Shown here in pieces: positions 52,179 through 61,388 of a stretch of DNA of 64,000 nucleotides (within the stretch, counting starts at the first letter, position 1; the number at the start of each line of letters is the position of its first letter). Source of the DNA: Acrocarpospora phusangensis (GTDB lineage Bacteria; Actinomycetota; Actinomycetes; Streptosporangiales; Streptosporangiaceae); NCBI RefSeq assembly GCF_016862995.1, contig NZ_BOOA01000006.1, forward strand, positions 119,989 through 183,988. The letters are read 5' to 3'. Both the position numbers and the translations under genes were made by a program. Under the pieces are notes generated by a model. It made no database searches. It was not told the DNA's origin and saw only the letters and a list, made by a program, of their open reading frames with translations.

Positions 52179-52547
52179 TTACATCCGCCCATCCAGCTGC
52201 GCAGGCCGTCCCGATCGGAGTGAGCCGGAGGGTAGGTCACGCTCGGAGAAGATGTCGATCAGACGGCGCACCGGCAGGTCGGCCTCGGTGGGGTAGCGGA
52301 AATGCTGGTCGGCGTTGAGCTGGTAGCGGTTGTGTCGGCCGACGCGTTCACAGGTGACGTAGCCGCCCTCGCGCAGATCGTTGACGATGGTCTGCACCGT
52401 ACGTTCGGTGATGCCGATGCCAATGGCGATCTCGCGCAACCGCACCTCAGGGTCGCGGGCGATCTCGAGCAGCACCCGGGCGTGGTGGGTCAGAAAGGTC
52501 CAGCGGGGTGGTTCGGGTGCGGGTTGCACAGGGTTCACGGTGCTCAT
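52179..52547 (-). CDS. Winged-helix transcriptional regulator (MarR/ArsR-like)
   Basis: 122 residues from ATG 52547. RWTFLTHHARVLLEIARDPEVRLREIA, GIGITERTVQTIVNDLREGGYVTCERVGR and HNRYQLN form the helix-turn-helix and wing of the family. It is followed by PTEADLPVRRLIDIF. I recall this short architecture as widespread in streptomycetes. It has no effector domain. It is divergent from the STAS gene, 248 bases away. Confidence 0.8.
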   Translation of the reverse strand: MSTVNPVQPAPEPPRWTFLTHHARVLLEIARDPEVRLREIAIGIGITERTVQTIVNDLREGGYVTCERVGRHNRYQLNADQHFRYPTEADLPVRRLIDIFSERDLPSGSLRSGRPAQLDGRM

Positions 52548-52795
52548 CGCTTTCGGCCCGCGGAGCGGACGGATGGTGGTGGGCTGGTTCTGCAGGCGAT
52601 TCGATGTCGCCAGGGCCGGCGTGGGTGACGTCCATGCCAGCTTATTAGCTGAAGCCCCTTTCATGTAACATCCATCAGGGTTACCGTTGGTGCAGGCCGC
52701 CGCGATCACGCGTCACGTCGGCGGAAAGGGGTACCGAGCATGCCCGACCACGTGCTCCCCATCACGGCGAAGACCCGGCCGAGGGCGCGAACGCG

Positions 52796-53179
52796 ATGAC
52801 CCTCATGCTGGCCAGCCGGTGCACGGACAGCGCTACCGTGATCAGCGCCGCAGGCGAACTCGACGCCACCAACACCGCCGAGCTCACCCTCTACATCGCC
52901 GCAGAGCATCCGGACGCCGCCCGCCCGCTCGTCCTCGATCTGGCCACGTTGACTTTCATCGACAGCTCCGGCCTGCGCATTCTCATGGACGCCCACCAGC
53001 GCTCACGCCGGCACGGCAGCAGCCTGCACCTGGCCGCTCCGCACGAGCGCGTCATCCGCCTCCTGGAGCTCACCGGCCTCGATCAACTGCTGAGCACCCA
53101 CCCCACGCTCGAACAGGCGCTGGCCGCAGCCCGTCATACGCCCCGCATGCCCATGACGGCCCTGAACCTGCCAACCTGA
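52796..53179 (+). CDS. STAS-domain anti-anti-sigma factor-like protein
   Basis: 127 residues. The single STAS domain has AGELDATNTAEL near residue 20, DLATLTFIDSSGLRIL with the phosphorylatable Ser in DSSG (~residue 58-60), and a final helix (RVIRLLELTGLDQLL). SpoIIAA/RsbV-like proteins bind anti-sigma kinases such as RsbW when unphosphorylated. No kinase or sigma gene is adjacent. A divergent winged-helix gene lies upstream. Confidence 0.85.
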   Translation: MTLMLASRCTDSATVISAAGELDATNTAELTLYIAAEHPDAARPLVLDLATLTFIDSSGLRILMDAHQRSRRHGSSLHLAAPHERVIRLLELTGLDQLLSTHPTLEQALAAARHTPRMPMTALNLPT

Positions 53180-53775
53180 CCGAGACGGCCATCGCGCCGG
53201 TGCCCGTACCCACATCCGGCACCTCGGCCCCCGGCCGGAACTCGATCAGCCCGAACACGGCTGTCAGCAGCGCCGGTACACCCCCGGCGATCTCAGCAGG
53301 AACATCCCGCCCCCTTATCGCGAAACCGGACATCGGCACCAGCAGGGAGGCGGCCGGACCGCCATGCCCTCATCCATCCTTTCCTGACACCTGGCCGTAG
53401 AACAGCACCGCATGGGGACGTCGGTGAGAAGCTCGCCTACATGGACGAAACCGGCGACTTCGATTCCACAGTTCCGGACGCTTTTGCCGCTCCTGATCTG
53501 GGGCATGAGCGCCTCCGCCTGGTCCAGGAGGCAATCGACGCATGGCGAGCTTGCGGCCGCCTTCCCGAAGCCCGCGCGAGGCGTGGGGGCAACTAGACCG
53601 GGCCTCCCGGAGTGGCCACGCGATCGCTGCGGATTCGGTTGGCCAGGCGGCGCCAATCGCCCCGCTCCGCCCCTGCCTGTGTGCCCGTCCGCGCGGGACG
53701 ACGCGCAGGGGCCGCGAACGGCCGGGGCCGCTCTCCTCACCGTCAGCGGCAGGGCTGAGAGCATGGCTCGCGCTG
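53180..53775. other. 596-base region with no certain gene
   Basis: This lies between the STAS and Ppx/GppA genes, whose 3' ends converge. One protein-like short frame (53441-53596) is listed separately. Nothing else is supported. Confidence 0.4.
53441..53596 (+). CDS. Possible 51-residue protein, unknown
   Basis: ATG 53441 encodes MDETGDFDSTVPDAFAAPDL, then GHERLRLVQEAIDAWRACGR. The composition (acidic N-terminus, amphipathic helix) is protein-like, and GAGAAG lies ~9-12 bases upstream. No homologue recognised; it may be a remnant or chance. Confidence 0.25.
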   Translation: MDETGDFDSTVPDAFAAPDLGHERLRLVQEAIDAWRACGRLPEARARRGGN

Positions 53776-54714
53776 TCATGTCCTCCCGCGGCTCGCGCCG
53801 ATCCGCTCCAGCAGGAGGCCTTCTCGTGTCGACCACGGGCAGACCCGTGCGCCCTGGATCTGGCACGCCTCCATGAGGGCTTCGGCGATCACGGCTCCGG
53901 CCAGGGATTGCTCGGCCCGATGGCGGCTGATGCCATGCAGGCCGGCCCGGTCAGGTACGGCGGTGCGTGCCAGTAGCGTGGCAGCCATCCTCACCGACGA
54001 CAGTGTGAGGTAGGCAGGTGGGAGCGTAGGTCGTGCCAGCGTGGTGGCCAGTTTCGCCAACTGGGTGAAGGTCTTGGACGACGCGACCACCGTCGCGCCC
54101 GGCCGGGCGAGCGGCAGAGGCGCCCTGTCCAGCGCCTCGCGCACACGCCGCCGGGTGGCCCCAAGATCTCGATTCATGGGCAGTACGCCGCCGGGCAGCA
54201 GAACACGGGTAACCACACGCGCGCCCAAAGGAAGCGACAGCAGCTGCGTCGGCTCCTCCCCGTCGCCGTAGGCGATCTCCACGGTTCCGCCGCCGATGTC
54301 CAGGACGAGCAGCGGATCCGAGCTGTCGCCCAGCCAGCAGCGAGCGGCGATGTAGGCCAGCCGAGCCTCCTCGCGGCCCGGTAGGAGCATCAACCTGATG
54401 CCGGTGGCATCGGCCACCCGGCCGATGATCTCGTCACGATTGACGGCATCGCGGATGACCGAGGTCGCGAACGCCAACGCCTCCGGCTCGCGCTGCACCG
54501 AATCCGCGAGCCGGGCCACCGCGCGTTGCACGCTGCGGATTCCGCGTCTGTTCACCCGCCCGTCCGTGGTGAGGGTCTCGTGGAGCGCCAGCCGGACCTT
54601 GCCGCCGAGCGACATGGCCCACGGCTCAGCGGCACCGGGCGTGGGCGCGCGTCGGCGCGCCACCATCACCAGCGCGCTATGACAGCCCACGTCCAGCACC
54701 GTCGCTTGCCGCAT
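53776..54714 (-). CDS. Ppx/GppA-family phosphatase
   Basis: 312 residues. It has the actin-like ATPase fold of exopolyphosphatase/pppGpp phosphatase: VLDVGCHSALVMVARR (phosphate 1), LDIGGGTVEIAYGDGE (phosphate 2) and the family-typical LLPGREEARLAY and SLPLGARVVTR. Length matches short actinobacterial Ppx1. Members cut inorganic polyphosphate or convert pppGpp to ppGpp; which one cannot be told. The opening VLDVGCHS replaces the usual DxGSNS with DVGCHS, a mild deviation. It appears to be monocistronic. Confidence 0.9.
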   Translation of the reverse strand: MRQATVLDVGCHSALVMVARRRAPTPGAAEPWAMSLGGKVRLALHETLTTDGRVNRRGIRSVQRAVARLADSVQREPEALAFATSVIRDAVNRDEIIGRVADATGIRLMLLPGREEARLAYIAARCWLGDSSDPLLVLDIGGGTVEIAYGDGEEPTQLLSLPLGARVVTRVLLPGGVLPMNRDLGATRRRVREALDRAPLPLARPGATVVASSKTFTQLAKLATTLARPTLPPAYLTLSSVRMAATLLARTAVPDRAGLHGISRHRAEQSLAGAVIAEALMEACQIQGARVCPWSTREGLLLERIGASRGRT

Positions 54715-54974
54715 AACCGCCTCCTCTCACGGGGGCCGGAAGATCGCATCCCGGTTTCAGCGCTGAGGCTCAACGTGCCCGCCGGGAACCCGCCCAGGCC
54801 AGGGCGACAGGGAGATCGTGTCAAGTCAAGCGGGCCGGCTTCATAAGATCCAGCAGGCGGTTCACCTGGAGCGGGCTGTTGCGGAAGCGGTCCCGAACCA
54901 TGCGAACACGATCACCCCTGCGACCTGCACGGATGAACTCCGGCACCTGCGATGACCTCGTGAACGGTGATGGC

Positions 54975-55646
54975 TCAGCCGGTCAGCCCGGCGTCGTGGG
55001 CGAGCAGGGCGATCTGAGTACGGTTGTTGAGATCCAGTTTGGTGAGTATCCGGGAGACGTGCGCCTTGACGGTCGCGACGCTCATGAACAGGTCATTGCT
55101 GATCTCGGCGTTGGACCTGCCCCGGCCCACGGCGACGGCCACCTCCCGTTCCCGCTCGCTGAGCCGGCCCAGGACCGTCGTCGCATGCCAGCGGCGGCCG
55201 TCGGCGCTCGTGTCCGTGATGTGGGCGATCAGTTTCCGGGTCACCGCCGCCGACAGGATCGGCTCGCCGGCGGCCACCCGCGATATCGCGCGCAGGATCT
55301 CGACGGGCGGGGTGTGCTTGAGCAGGAAGCCGCTGGCGCCGGCACGCAGCGCGCGGAGCACGTACTCGTCGGCGTCGAAGGTGGTCAGCACGATGACCTC
55401 GGGCGGGTCGAGCCGGGCGCGGAGCAGCTCGGTGGCGGCAAGGCCGTCGAGCGTGGACATGCGGATGTCCATCAGCACCACATCCGGGGCACAGGCATCG
55501 ACCGCGGCGGCGACCTCCGCTCCGTCGGCGGCCTCGCCCACCACGATGATGCCGGGCGACGCGCTGATGATCATCACGAGGCCGGCCCGGACGAGCGGGT
55601 CGTCATCGACGATGAGGACCCGGACGGCGGCGTTCACCTCGGCCAT
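54975..55646 (-). CDS. NarL/LuxR-family response regulator
   Basis: 223 residues from ATG 55646. The receiver domain has acidic pocket VDDDP, phosphorylation site D60 (VVLMDIRM), TTFDADEY and Lys in FLLKHTP. The C-terminal LuxR helix-turn-helix starts at LSEREREV and has SNAEISNDLFMSVATVKAHVSRIL. It starts 13 bases before the sensor kinase gene ends, so the two are coupled. Confidence 0.95.
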   Translation of the reverse strand: MAEVNAAVRVLIVDDDPLVRAGLVMIISASPGIIVVGEAADGAEVAAAVDACAPDVVLMDIRMSTLDGLAATELLRARLDPPEVIVLTTFDADEYVLRALRAGASGFLLKHTPPVEILRAISRVAAGEPILSAAVTRKLIAHITDTSADGRRWHATTVLGRLSEREREVAVAVGRGRSNAEISNDLFMSVATVKAHVSRILTKLDLNNRTQIALLAHDAGLTG

Positions 55647-56866
55647 GGCAGCCACGCCCAGAGCCGGAAGTCCCCCTCGGGGGTAGGGCCGTGCTCCAGC
55701 CGTCCACCGGCAAGGCCGGCCCGCTCGCTGAGCCCGATGAGCCCGTTGCCGCCGCCAGGAACGCCGGTGGCGACCACGGCGCCTACCGGGCACGGGTTGC
55801 GTATCTCGATGGTCAGCCCGGCACCGGCCGTACCTCGTACGGACACTGCCACTTCGGCGTCGGGGGCGTGCTTCCGTGCGTTGGTCAGCCCTTCCTGCAC
55901 GATCCGGTACGCGCTGCGCCCGACCGCCGTCGGTGCGGCCGCGGGCTCGTCGACCTGGCTGTCGAGCCGCACCCGCATGCCGGCGCGCTGTGACTGTGTG
56001 ATGAGGTCGGGAAGGTCGGCCAGGGTGGGCTGGGGCCGCTCTGGTGCCGCGTCGGACCGGTCGTCGGCTCCGGCGCGGTCCGCGCGGAGCATGCCGATGA
56101 CCTCCCGGAGGTCCTCCAGCGCCTGGTACGCGCTGTCGCGGATCACGCCGGCAGCCCGGGCGACATCCTCCGGCACGGCGTCCGGACGCAGTTCCAGCGC
56201 CCCGGCGTGCAGGCTGAGCAGGGACAGCCGGTGAGCGAGCGCGTCGTGCATCTCGCGGGCGATCTGGTTCCGTTCGGACTGGCGTGCCTGAGCGATCCGG
56301 AGTTCCTGTTCGGACTCGATCCGCCGGGTCCGTTCTCGCGTGGACTGTCGTCTGGTCCGTACGAGCATTCCCCAGGCGAGCACCGCGGCGACGCAGGCGA
56401 CTCCCAGCACGATCTGCTCCCAGGGCGCCGACGGGAGGTCGGGCCGGACCACCAGCGTGAGGAACGGGACGAGCACATACCCGGCCACGATCGCGCCGAC
56501 CACCGCGAAGCTCCGGTGCGCCGCGACGGTGAACAACGCGATCAACGCCACGCCCGCGGCCGACGTCGAGTAGACGCTGACCAGACCTGCGATCACCGCG
56601 AAGCCGACCGGCCAGCGCCGGCGCAGCCACACCCCGAGACAGCTCAGCCCGCCGAGAACGAGGTCCACGACCAGCGGACCCTGCGCCACGTCCAACTCGG
56701 CGCTGTCGACCCAGGTGAGCGCGGTGACGCCGACGGCCAGCAGGAAGAACAGGGCGTCCACCACCCGGTCGCGGATGGCCGATCCGGCCGGTAACGCCCG
56801 GCCGGCCACCGGGTCCCTGACCGCGCCGGCCAATCGCCGGCCGCGATGTTCCGCCCAGCTCGTCAC
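55634..56866 (-). CDS. Sensor histidine kinase (NarX/DesK-type, HisKA_3)
   Basis: 410 residues from GTG 56866 (no strong ribosome binding site; a start slightly upstream is possible). About five membrane segments (VDALFFLLAVGVTALTWV onward) are followed by the dimerisation helix with the phospho-acceptor His in QIAREMHDALAHRLSLLSLHAGAL. The ATPase domain has the N-box (VQEGLTNARKHAP) and G-box (GNGLIGLSERAGLAGG). The DxGxG-type loop is altered to IRNPCP, as in some family members. The signal is unknown. Confidence 0.92.
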   Translation of the reverse strand: MTSWAEHRGRRLAGAVRDPVAGRALPAGSAIRDRVVDALFFLLAVGVTALTWVDSAELDVAQGPLVVDLVLGGLSCLGVWLRRRWPVGFAVIAGLVSVYSTSAAGVALIALFTVAAHRSFAVVGAIVAGYVLVPFLTLVVRPDLPSAPWEQIVLGVACVAAVLAWGMLVRTRRQSTRERTRRIESEQELRIAQARQSERNQIAREMHDALAHRLSLLSLHAGALELRPDAVPEDVARAAGVIRDSAYQALEDLREVIGMLRADRAGADDRSDAAPERPQPTLADLPDLITQSQRAGMRVRLDSQVDEPAAAPTAVGRSAYRIVQEGLTNARKHAPDAEVAVSVRGTAGAGLTIEIRNPCPVGAVVATGVPGGGNGLIGLSERAGLAGGRLEHGPTPEGDFRLWAWLPWPR

Positions 56867-57128
56867 AACCAGAGGGTACGACCGCAGCCGGTCCCACAAC
56901 ACCCGACGAAAGTCGACGCCGAAACCCGACCCTATGGACCACTGGCGCCGACCGAGGACCGCAGCGGTGGATCCGGCCACCGCGGCAACCTGTCCCCCAT
57001 GACCAGACCAGGCCGCCTCGATGCGGATCTCTCGCGGCACGGGACGAGCCGTCCACCGTGCCTGGGCGGACGGTGTCCCCGCCGCCTCCTGGGTTTCCCG
57101 TCCACACACGGAAAGCGGTGAGGCAGCG

Positions 57129-57536
57129 ATGATCGACGTACGCGCACGGCTCGCGACACTGTGGATCGTCGTGCTGCTCAACATGATCTACGCCGACGTC
57201 CTCAGCTTCCTGAACGCCGAGTTCCTGCGAGGGCTCCTGACCGGATACGCGGAAGGCATCCGGATCACCCAACCACTGCTGGTGGCGTCCGCGGTCATGC
57301 TCGAGATTCCGATCATGATGGTATTGCTGTCGCGTGTGCTCAACCGCACGGCGAACCGGCGGGCCAACTTGGTGGCGAGCCCGCTGACCGCGGCCTTCAT
57401 CGTCGGCGCCGGATCAACGAGTCCGCACTACCTGTTCCTGGCAGCCGTGGAACTGGTGTGCCTGTCCCTCATCCTCCGGTATGCGTGGCAGTGGCACGCG
57501 GAAGCGCCACACGCCCAGCCGGCTCAGCGGCGGTAG
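57129..57536 (+). CDS. DUF6326-like small membrane protein
   Basis: 135 residues with four membrane segments. IDVRARLATLWIVVLLNMIYADVLSF is the typical start of the family, with ASAVMLEIPIMMVLLSRVL in the middle and HYLFLAAVELVCLSLIL at the end. DUF6326 is the family name from memory; the function is unknown. It is divergent from the two-component system, 262 bases away, and may be its target. Its 3' end overlaps the convergent gene by 13 bases. Confidence 0.75.
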   Translation: MIDVRARLATLWIVVLLNMIYADVLSFLNAEFLRGLLTGYAEGIRITQPLLVASAVMLEIPIMMVLLSRVLNRTANRRANLVASPLTAAFIVGAGSTSPHYLFLAAVELVCLSLILRYAWQWHAEAPHAQPAQRR

Positions 57537-58597
57537 GCCCAGATCACACCGCCGCGGCCAGAAGGTGCCGCGCCGACCGCCCAGGCGGAACCGCTCTCCG
57601 GCTGGATGGCGAGGTCGCGGACGGACGCCTTCTGGTTCGGAGGCGATGGAAAGGCGCCCGGCTCGACACTTTCGGCGCCGATGTGCAGAAATCCGCTGCC
57701 TCCGCCCTTGGCGTCGTAGACGACCCAGGCCCCGCCTCTGCCGTCCGGCTCCGCCTGGGCGCGCGGCTGAATGCCCGGTTCACTGCGGACCTCGAAGTTC
57801 CAGCTGCCCGGATAGCCGGACAGCAGCAGAGTCTCACCGCAGAAGGAGTGCTTCGCACTGCCGCACGGCCAGGCGACCCAGCCGACGGCCATCACCCGGC
57901 CGGTCTCACCGTCGACCGCGACATCTGTCAGCTCCGAGATCTGGCCCGAGCGTGCGGACGGAATCGCCGGCAGCGCGACCGCGCGCCAGGCCGTGCCGCT
58001 CCAGCGGGCCAGAGCCACCGTGCCCCGCGCCGAACCCGCCGCCCACTTGCCGTCGAGTCCTTTGACCACAATCGGCGTGGGAACCTTCCGCCACACCGAG
58101 CCGTCCAGGCGCCGCACCGTGGACCGTGCCTTCCACCCGGCCTCGCCGGCCGCGGGGAACGCATTCGCGTTCTCGATGACCCACAGGTTCCTGCCTATGT
58201 TGTACGCCCGATCCACCCGGCCGTGGCTCCATCGCTTGACCTGCCAGCGCTTGCCATCCCACCGGGCGTACCGCGACGCGCCGAACGCCCAGATTCTGGT
58301 GTCGGACGCCGACGCCAGCCGCTTCACCCGGAAGCCCGGCCCGGCGACACGCTTGAAGGTGGAGCGGCCGCCCTTCAGCAGGAGCGACTCGGTGCCGCTC
58401 GATCCACCATCCGGACGCCTCGTCCCAGCGACCCAGACCGCCCCGCCAGGGGTCACCGTCACGGCGTCGTAGGAGTCACGGCGGTCGTCACGGACGACAC
58501 TCCACTGACCGGCCGGCGCCACGGCGTGGGCGGCGGCCGGCCCCGCGGAGACGAAAAGGGCGACGGCGGCAGCGGTGCCGCGAAACAGTATTCCCAC
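57524..58597 (-). CDS. Secreted propeller-like protein, second copy of the style
   Basis: 357 residues from GTG 58597 with a signal peptide (TAAAVALFVSAGPAAAHA). The body has repeated W-x-G/A units such as AVWVAGTRR, RIWAFGASRYARWDG, NLWVIEN, GAWVVYD and SAWAVGAAP, plus a cysteine pair (WPCGSAKHSFCGE). It resembles the protein at 21891-22949 in size and layout. No catalytic motif. Secreted; role unknown. Confidence 0.65.
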   Translation of the reverse strand: MGILFRGTAAAVALFVSAGPAAAHAVAPAGQWSVVRDDRRDSYDAVTVTPGGAVWVAGTRRPDGGSSGTESLLLKGGRSTFKRVAGPGFRVKRLASASDTRIWAFGASRYARWDGKRWQVKRWSHGRVDRAYNIGRNLWVIENANAFPAAGEAGWKARSTVRRLDGSVWRKVPTPIVVKGLDGKWAAGSARGTVALARWSGTAWRAVALPAIPSARSGQISELTDVAVDGETGRVMAVGWVAWPCGSAKHSFCGETLLLSGYPGSWNFEVRSEPGIQPRAQAEPDGRGGAWVVYDAKGGGSGFLHIGAESVEPGAFPSPPNQKASVRDLAIQPESGSAWAVGAAPSGRGGVIWAYRR

Positions 58598-58824
58598 AAA
58601 GGGTGAGACGCGCCTTTCAGGGGAAAAGTTCGCATGCGGCAGCTGGGAGATGGTACTCGCGCGGCGCGATCGCCATCTATAGCTCTCAAGTGGCGGCCAT
58701 GAAGAGATCGCGACATGATGTCCGACGCGTAAGGCATGTGCCCGGTCTCAGTGAGGCTGGCGCAGCCCGTCCCGGCTCCGATCATCGATCCAGGACGACA
58801 TCGCGGCCGCTCGCCTCACGTCAG

Positions 58825-61170
58825 TCAAGGGGACGGCGATCCCCCGGGCTGTGGGTGCCTGGCCAGATGCTCCTGGATCTCCTTGTGCCGGAACTGGTAC
58901 GCGACTCCGGCCACGCGGATCAGCCCGGCGCCGTAGCACCAGTCGAGGAATCCACCCAGCCGCCACGGCAACCACTGACCGCTCCACTTGCGCGTACACA
59001 GCAGGAGGACGGCGTAGCGGAGTCCCGCGAGCCCGAGCGACGGACCGAAAAGCGGCACCGCTGCCAGGGCAACCACAATTGAGCCGGTGAGGACCGTGGG
59101 GATGATGCTTGCGAGCACATCCCGCCTGCTGAGGTCCTCTCCAGGTTCTGGCGCGGAGAGCACCCATAGGCCCATCCCGCCGAAAAAGAGAGCGAACAGG
59201 AAGCCGCCGGCGAAACTGAGCACGAATCCGGACAGGAGATTGGCCCGCACCGCATACCGCAGGTTCCGGGCCTCCACGACTGTGGAAACGACGAAACCCC
59301 AGTACAGCCCGATCATGGGCCCGGCTACCAGACCCATCACCACGCCGATGACCGCGCCCAGGGCTAGGCCGGACGTGAGCGCGTCCCACGGATCCATGAG
59401 GCCCCCTTCCGCGAGGTCCCCAATCCACCAGCCCAGCAGGCCGCCCACGATGCCCAGCAGGCAGATGACGGCGCGTGCCCATTTGCCCCTGGCGCCGTTC
59501 AGAAGCGCCGCGCCCGCGACTCCGGACAAGAAGCCGATCACGCCACCCACCGGCCCGCCCGGCGCCGGACCCAGCGCGGCGAAGGCCACGAGACCGGCCA
59601 GCAGGCCGAGCGTCAGCCCGGCGGCGATTCCGCTGACGAGTCCGAATATCAATCCGCGAACGAACCCCCATGACCTCTCCGCGAATCCGGATAGATCAAA
59701 CCGGGCAAGCTCCGGCCACGGATTCTTCCATTCCCAGACGATGAGGAGGGATAATGGCGAAACAATATAAATAGCCACAATCACGAAATAGTCTGGGGCT
59801 ACACCGATCCCTGCCCCTATCAGTGCCGCCAGCGCCAGCCAAGGCGCCGCGATCACCAGCGCGGTGAGGATCCGGACCCGCGTCGCGCCGGCGAGCGGCC
59901 AGAGCTGATGCAATTCGATGTCGTTGCCCGACAGGAGCCTCCCCCGGACATGGTGCTCACCGGTGAGGTTGCGGTTGAGGTAGGTGGCCAGCACGGCCAG
60001 CCACTGGTGAACCTGGCTCGGTGTGTAGGGCGCGTCCGGCGGAATTGACGCGGGAATGAACCGGTGCAGCAGATGGTCCCCCACCGCTTCCGGGCTGTCC
60101 AGGGCCGAACTGGTCAGCTCTTCGGGATCACGCAGATATCGATGACCGCGCGGATCGCGTTGCTCGTAGATGACCACGGCCATGGTCAGCCGCCAGGGCG
60201 TGGACAGGCCCTGGGCCAGCGGGCCGTCCGGGTAGAAGTCCAGCGCGTCCAGCACGTGACGCCAATGACGGACATCGGTGATGCGCTGCTCCAGAAAGGT
60301 TAGAGCCTTGCCGCTCACGACCGGCCGGATCTCCACCTGAGCGGCGTCCTGCATCCATATCCGGTGCTGCTTGAGCACCTGGTACTGCCCGGTGCGGCAG
60401 GTGAGCACCACGCTGGCCTTGTCCCGGACGTGCTGGTAGGCGTTCAACGCCCGGAGCGCCTGCGCCGCACGCGAGTCGTGGCCAGGAGCAGGGTCCTGGT
60501 CCATCTCGTCCAGACCGTCTATCACCAGCAGGATGAGCCCCGCCCGCGACAACTCGGCCGCCTCGGCCTTGCGCAGGCGGTAAGCCTGCCGCAGATGGCT
60601 CGTCACCATGTCCTCGACGGACTGCCCGCTCCGCCACGTGGTCGCCGACAGCCGTACCGGAACCGGGTCGCCGTCCGCGCGGTTCTCCAGTAAGGCGAGC
60701 AGGAGTTCCAACGCGAGTACGGTCTTTCCCGACCCGGGCGGTCCGGTGACAACCAGCCGAGCCGGCCGCAAGGCGCGGTAATACTCCAGCACCTCGGTCA
60801 GCCTCCCGGCCGGTCGCGCCCCCTCGGCATTACGCGCGGGCGCGGCGCGAAAAATGAAATCGAGGTCGATCGCCTTGTCGTCGGCACCGAGAAGCTGCCG
60901 CCGGGCATCCGCCTCCGCCTTCGCTATCGAACGAGCCAGTCGCGCGGCGAGGACAGCGATATCCGCCTCCTGCCAGCGCAGCGAACGAAGGGTGAGCCGG
61001 CCGGACCAGAGAGCGGCAGCCAGGGCGAGGAGCCCGACGACGGCACTGAGCGGGTCGATGTCCCCCGCCCGCGCCTCGGGCAGCAGTCGCCACGCGACCA
61101 CCGACGCCAGCGCGATCAACCCCATCGTGAGCAGGACATAGAGGAACCGGCCCAGACGATCTCGCTCCAC
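58825..61170 (-). CDS. Membrane NACHT-family NTPase, second paralogue
   Basis: 781 residues from GTG 61170. The layout is the same as in the gene at 46536-48587. Two N-terminal membrane segments lie at ~8-57. The NACHT domain follows, with Walker A TGPPGSGKT (142-150) and Walker B LILLVIDGLDEMD (DGLDE 218-222). A ~340-residue segment has nine or so membrane helices (VRILTALVIAAPWLALAALIG onward) and ends FLDWCYGAGLIRVAGVAYQFRHKEIQEHLARH. The ligand and effector are unknown. It follows the AfsR-like gene by 218 bases on the same strand. Confidence 0.88.
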   Translation of the reverse strand: MERDRLGRFLYVLLTMGLIALASVVAWRLLPEARAGDIDPLSAVVGLLALAAALWSGRLTLRSLRWQEADIAVLAARLARSIAKAEADARRQLLGADDKAIDLDFIFRAAPARNAEGARPAGRLTEVLEYYRALRPARLVVTGPPGSGKTVLALELLLALLENRADGDPVPVRLSATTWRSGQSVEDMVTSHLRQAYRLRKAEAAELSRAGLILLVIDGLDEMDQDPAPGHDSRAAQALRALNAYQHVRDKASVVLTCRTGQYQVLKQHRIWMQDAAQVEIRPVVSGKALTFLEQRITDVRHWRHVLDALDFYPDGPLAQGLSTPWRLTMAVVIYEQRDPRGHRYLRDPEELTSSALDSPEAVGDHLLHRFIPASIPPDAPYTPSQVHQWLAVLATYLNRNLTGEHHVRGRLLSGNDIELHQLWPLAGATRVRILTALVIAAPWLALAALIGAGIGVAPDYFVIVAIYIVSPLSLLIVWEWKNPWPELARFDLSGFAERSWGFVRGLIFGLVSGIAAGLTLGLLAGLVAFAALGPAPGGPVGGVIGFLSGVAGAALLNGARGKWARAVICLLGIVGGLLGWWIGDLAEGGLMDPWDALTSGLALGAVIGVVMGLVAGPMIGLYWGFVVSTVVEARNLRYAVRANLLSGFVLSFAGGFLFALFFGGMGLWVLSAPEPGEDLSRRDVLASIIPTVLTGSIVVALAAVPLFGPSLGLAGLRYAVLLLCTRKWSGQWLPWRLGGFLDWCYGAGLIRVAGVAYQFRHKEIQEHLARHPQPGGSPSP

Positions 61171-61388
61171 GAAAGAATTGTCCCGGCAATCGGGCCACGG
61201 CCATCAGCCGAATTCCCCTCCGCGCCCGATCTGTGATCTGGCCAGCGATTCGAGCGCCGGTCCGCTCGTACAGGCGCATCGCACGGTCGGCATCCTCCCT
61301 CACGACGTTCCGCGGCAGGAATGACGACACATAGTTCCGGGCATTCGTCGGAACTTCTTTATCGCTGTGCAAGGTTCGTTTCGATGTC

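Noticed and set aside
53776..54714. Link between the STAS protein and the Ppx/GppA phosphatase as one stress module
   Set aside because: The genes converge and are 600 bases apart, so nothing in the sequence ties them together.
61171..61388. Minus-strand frame beginning MHSDKEVPTNARNYVSSFLP upstream of the second NACHT gene
   Set aside because: It reads somewhat protein-like but runs into the NACHT gene in another frame, has no ribosome binding site and resembles no family I know.
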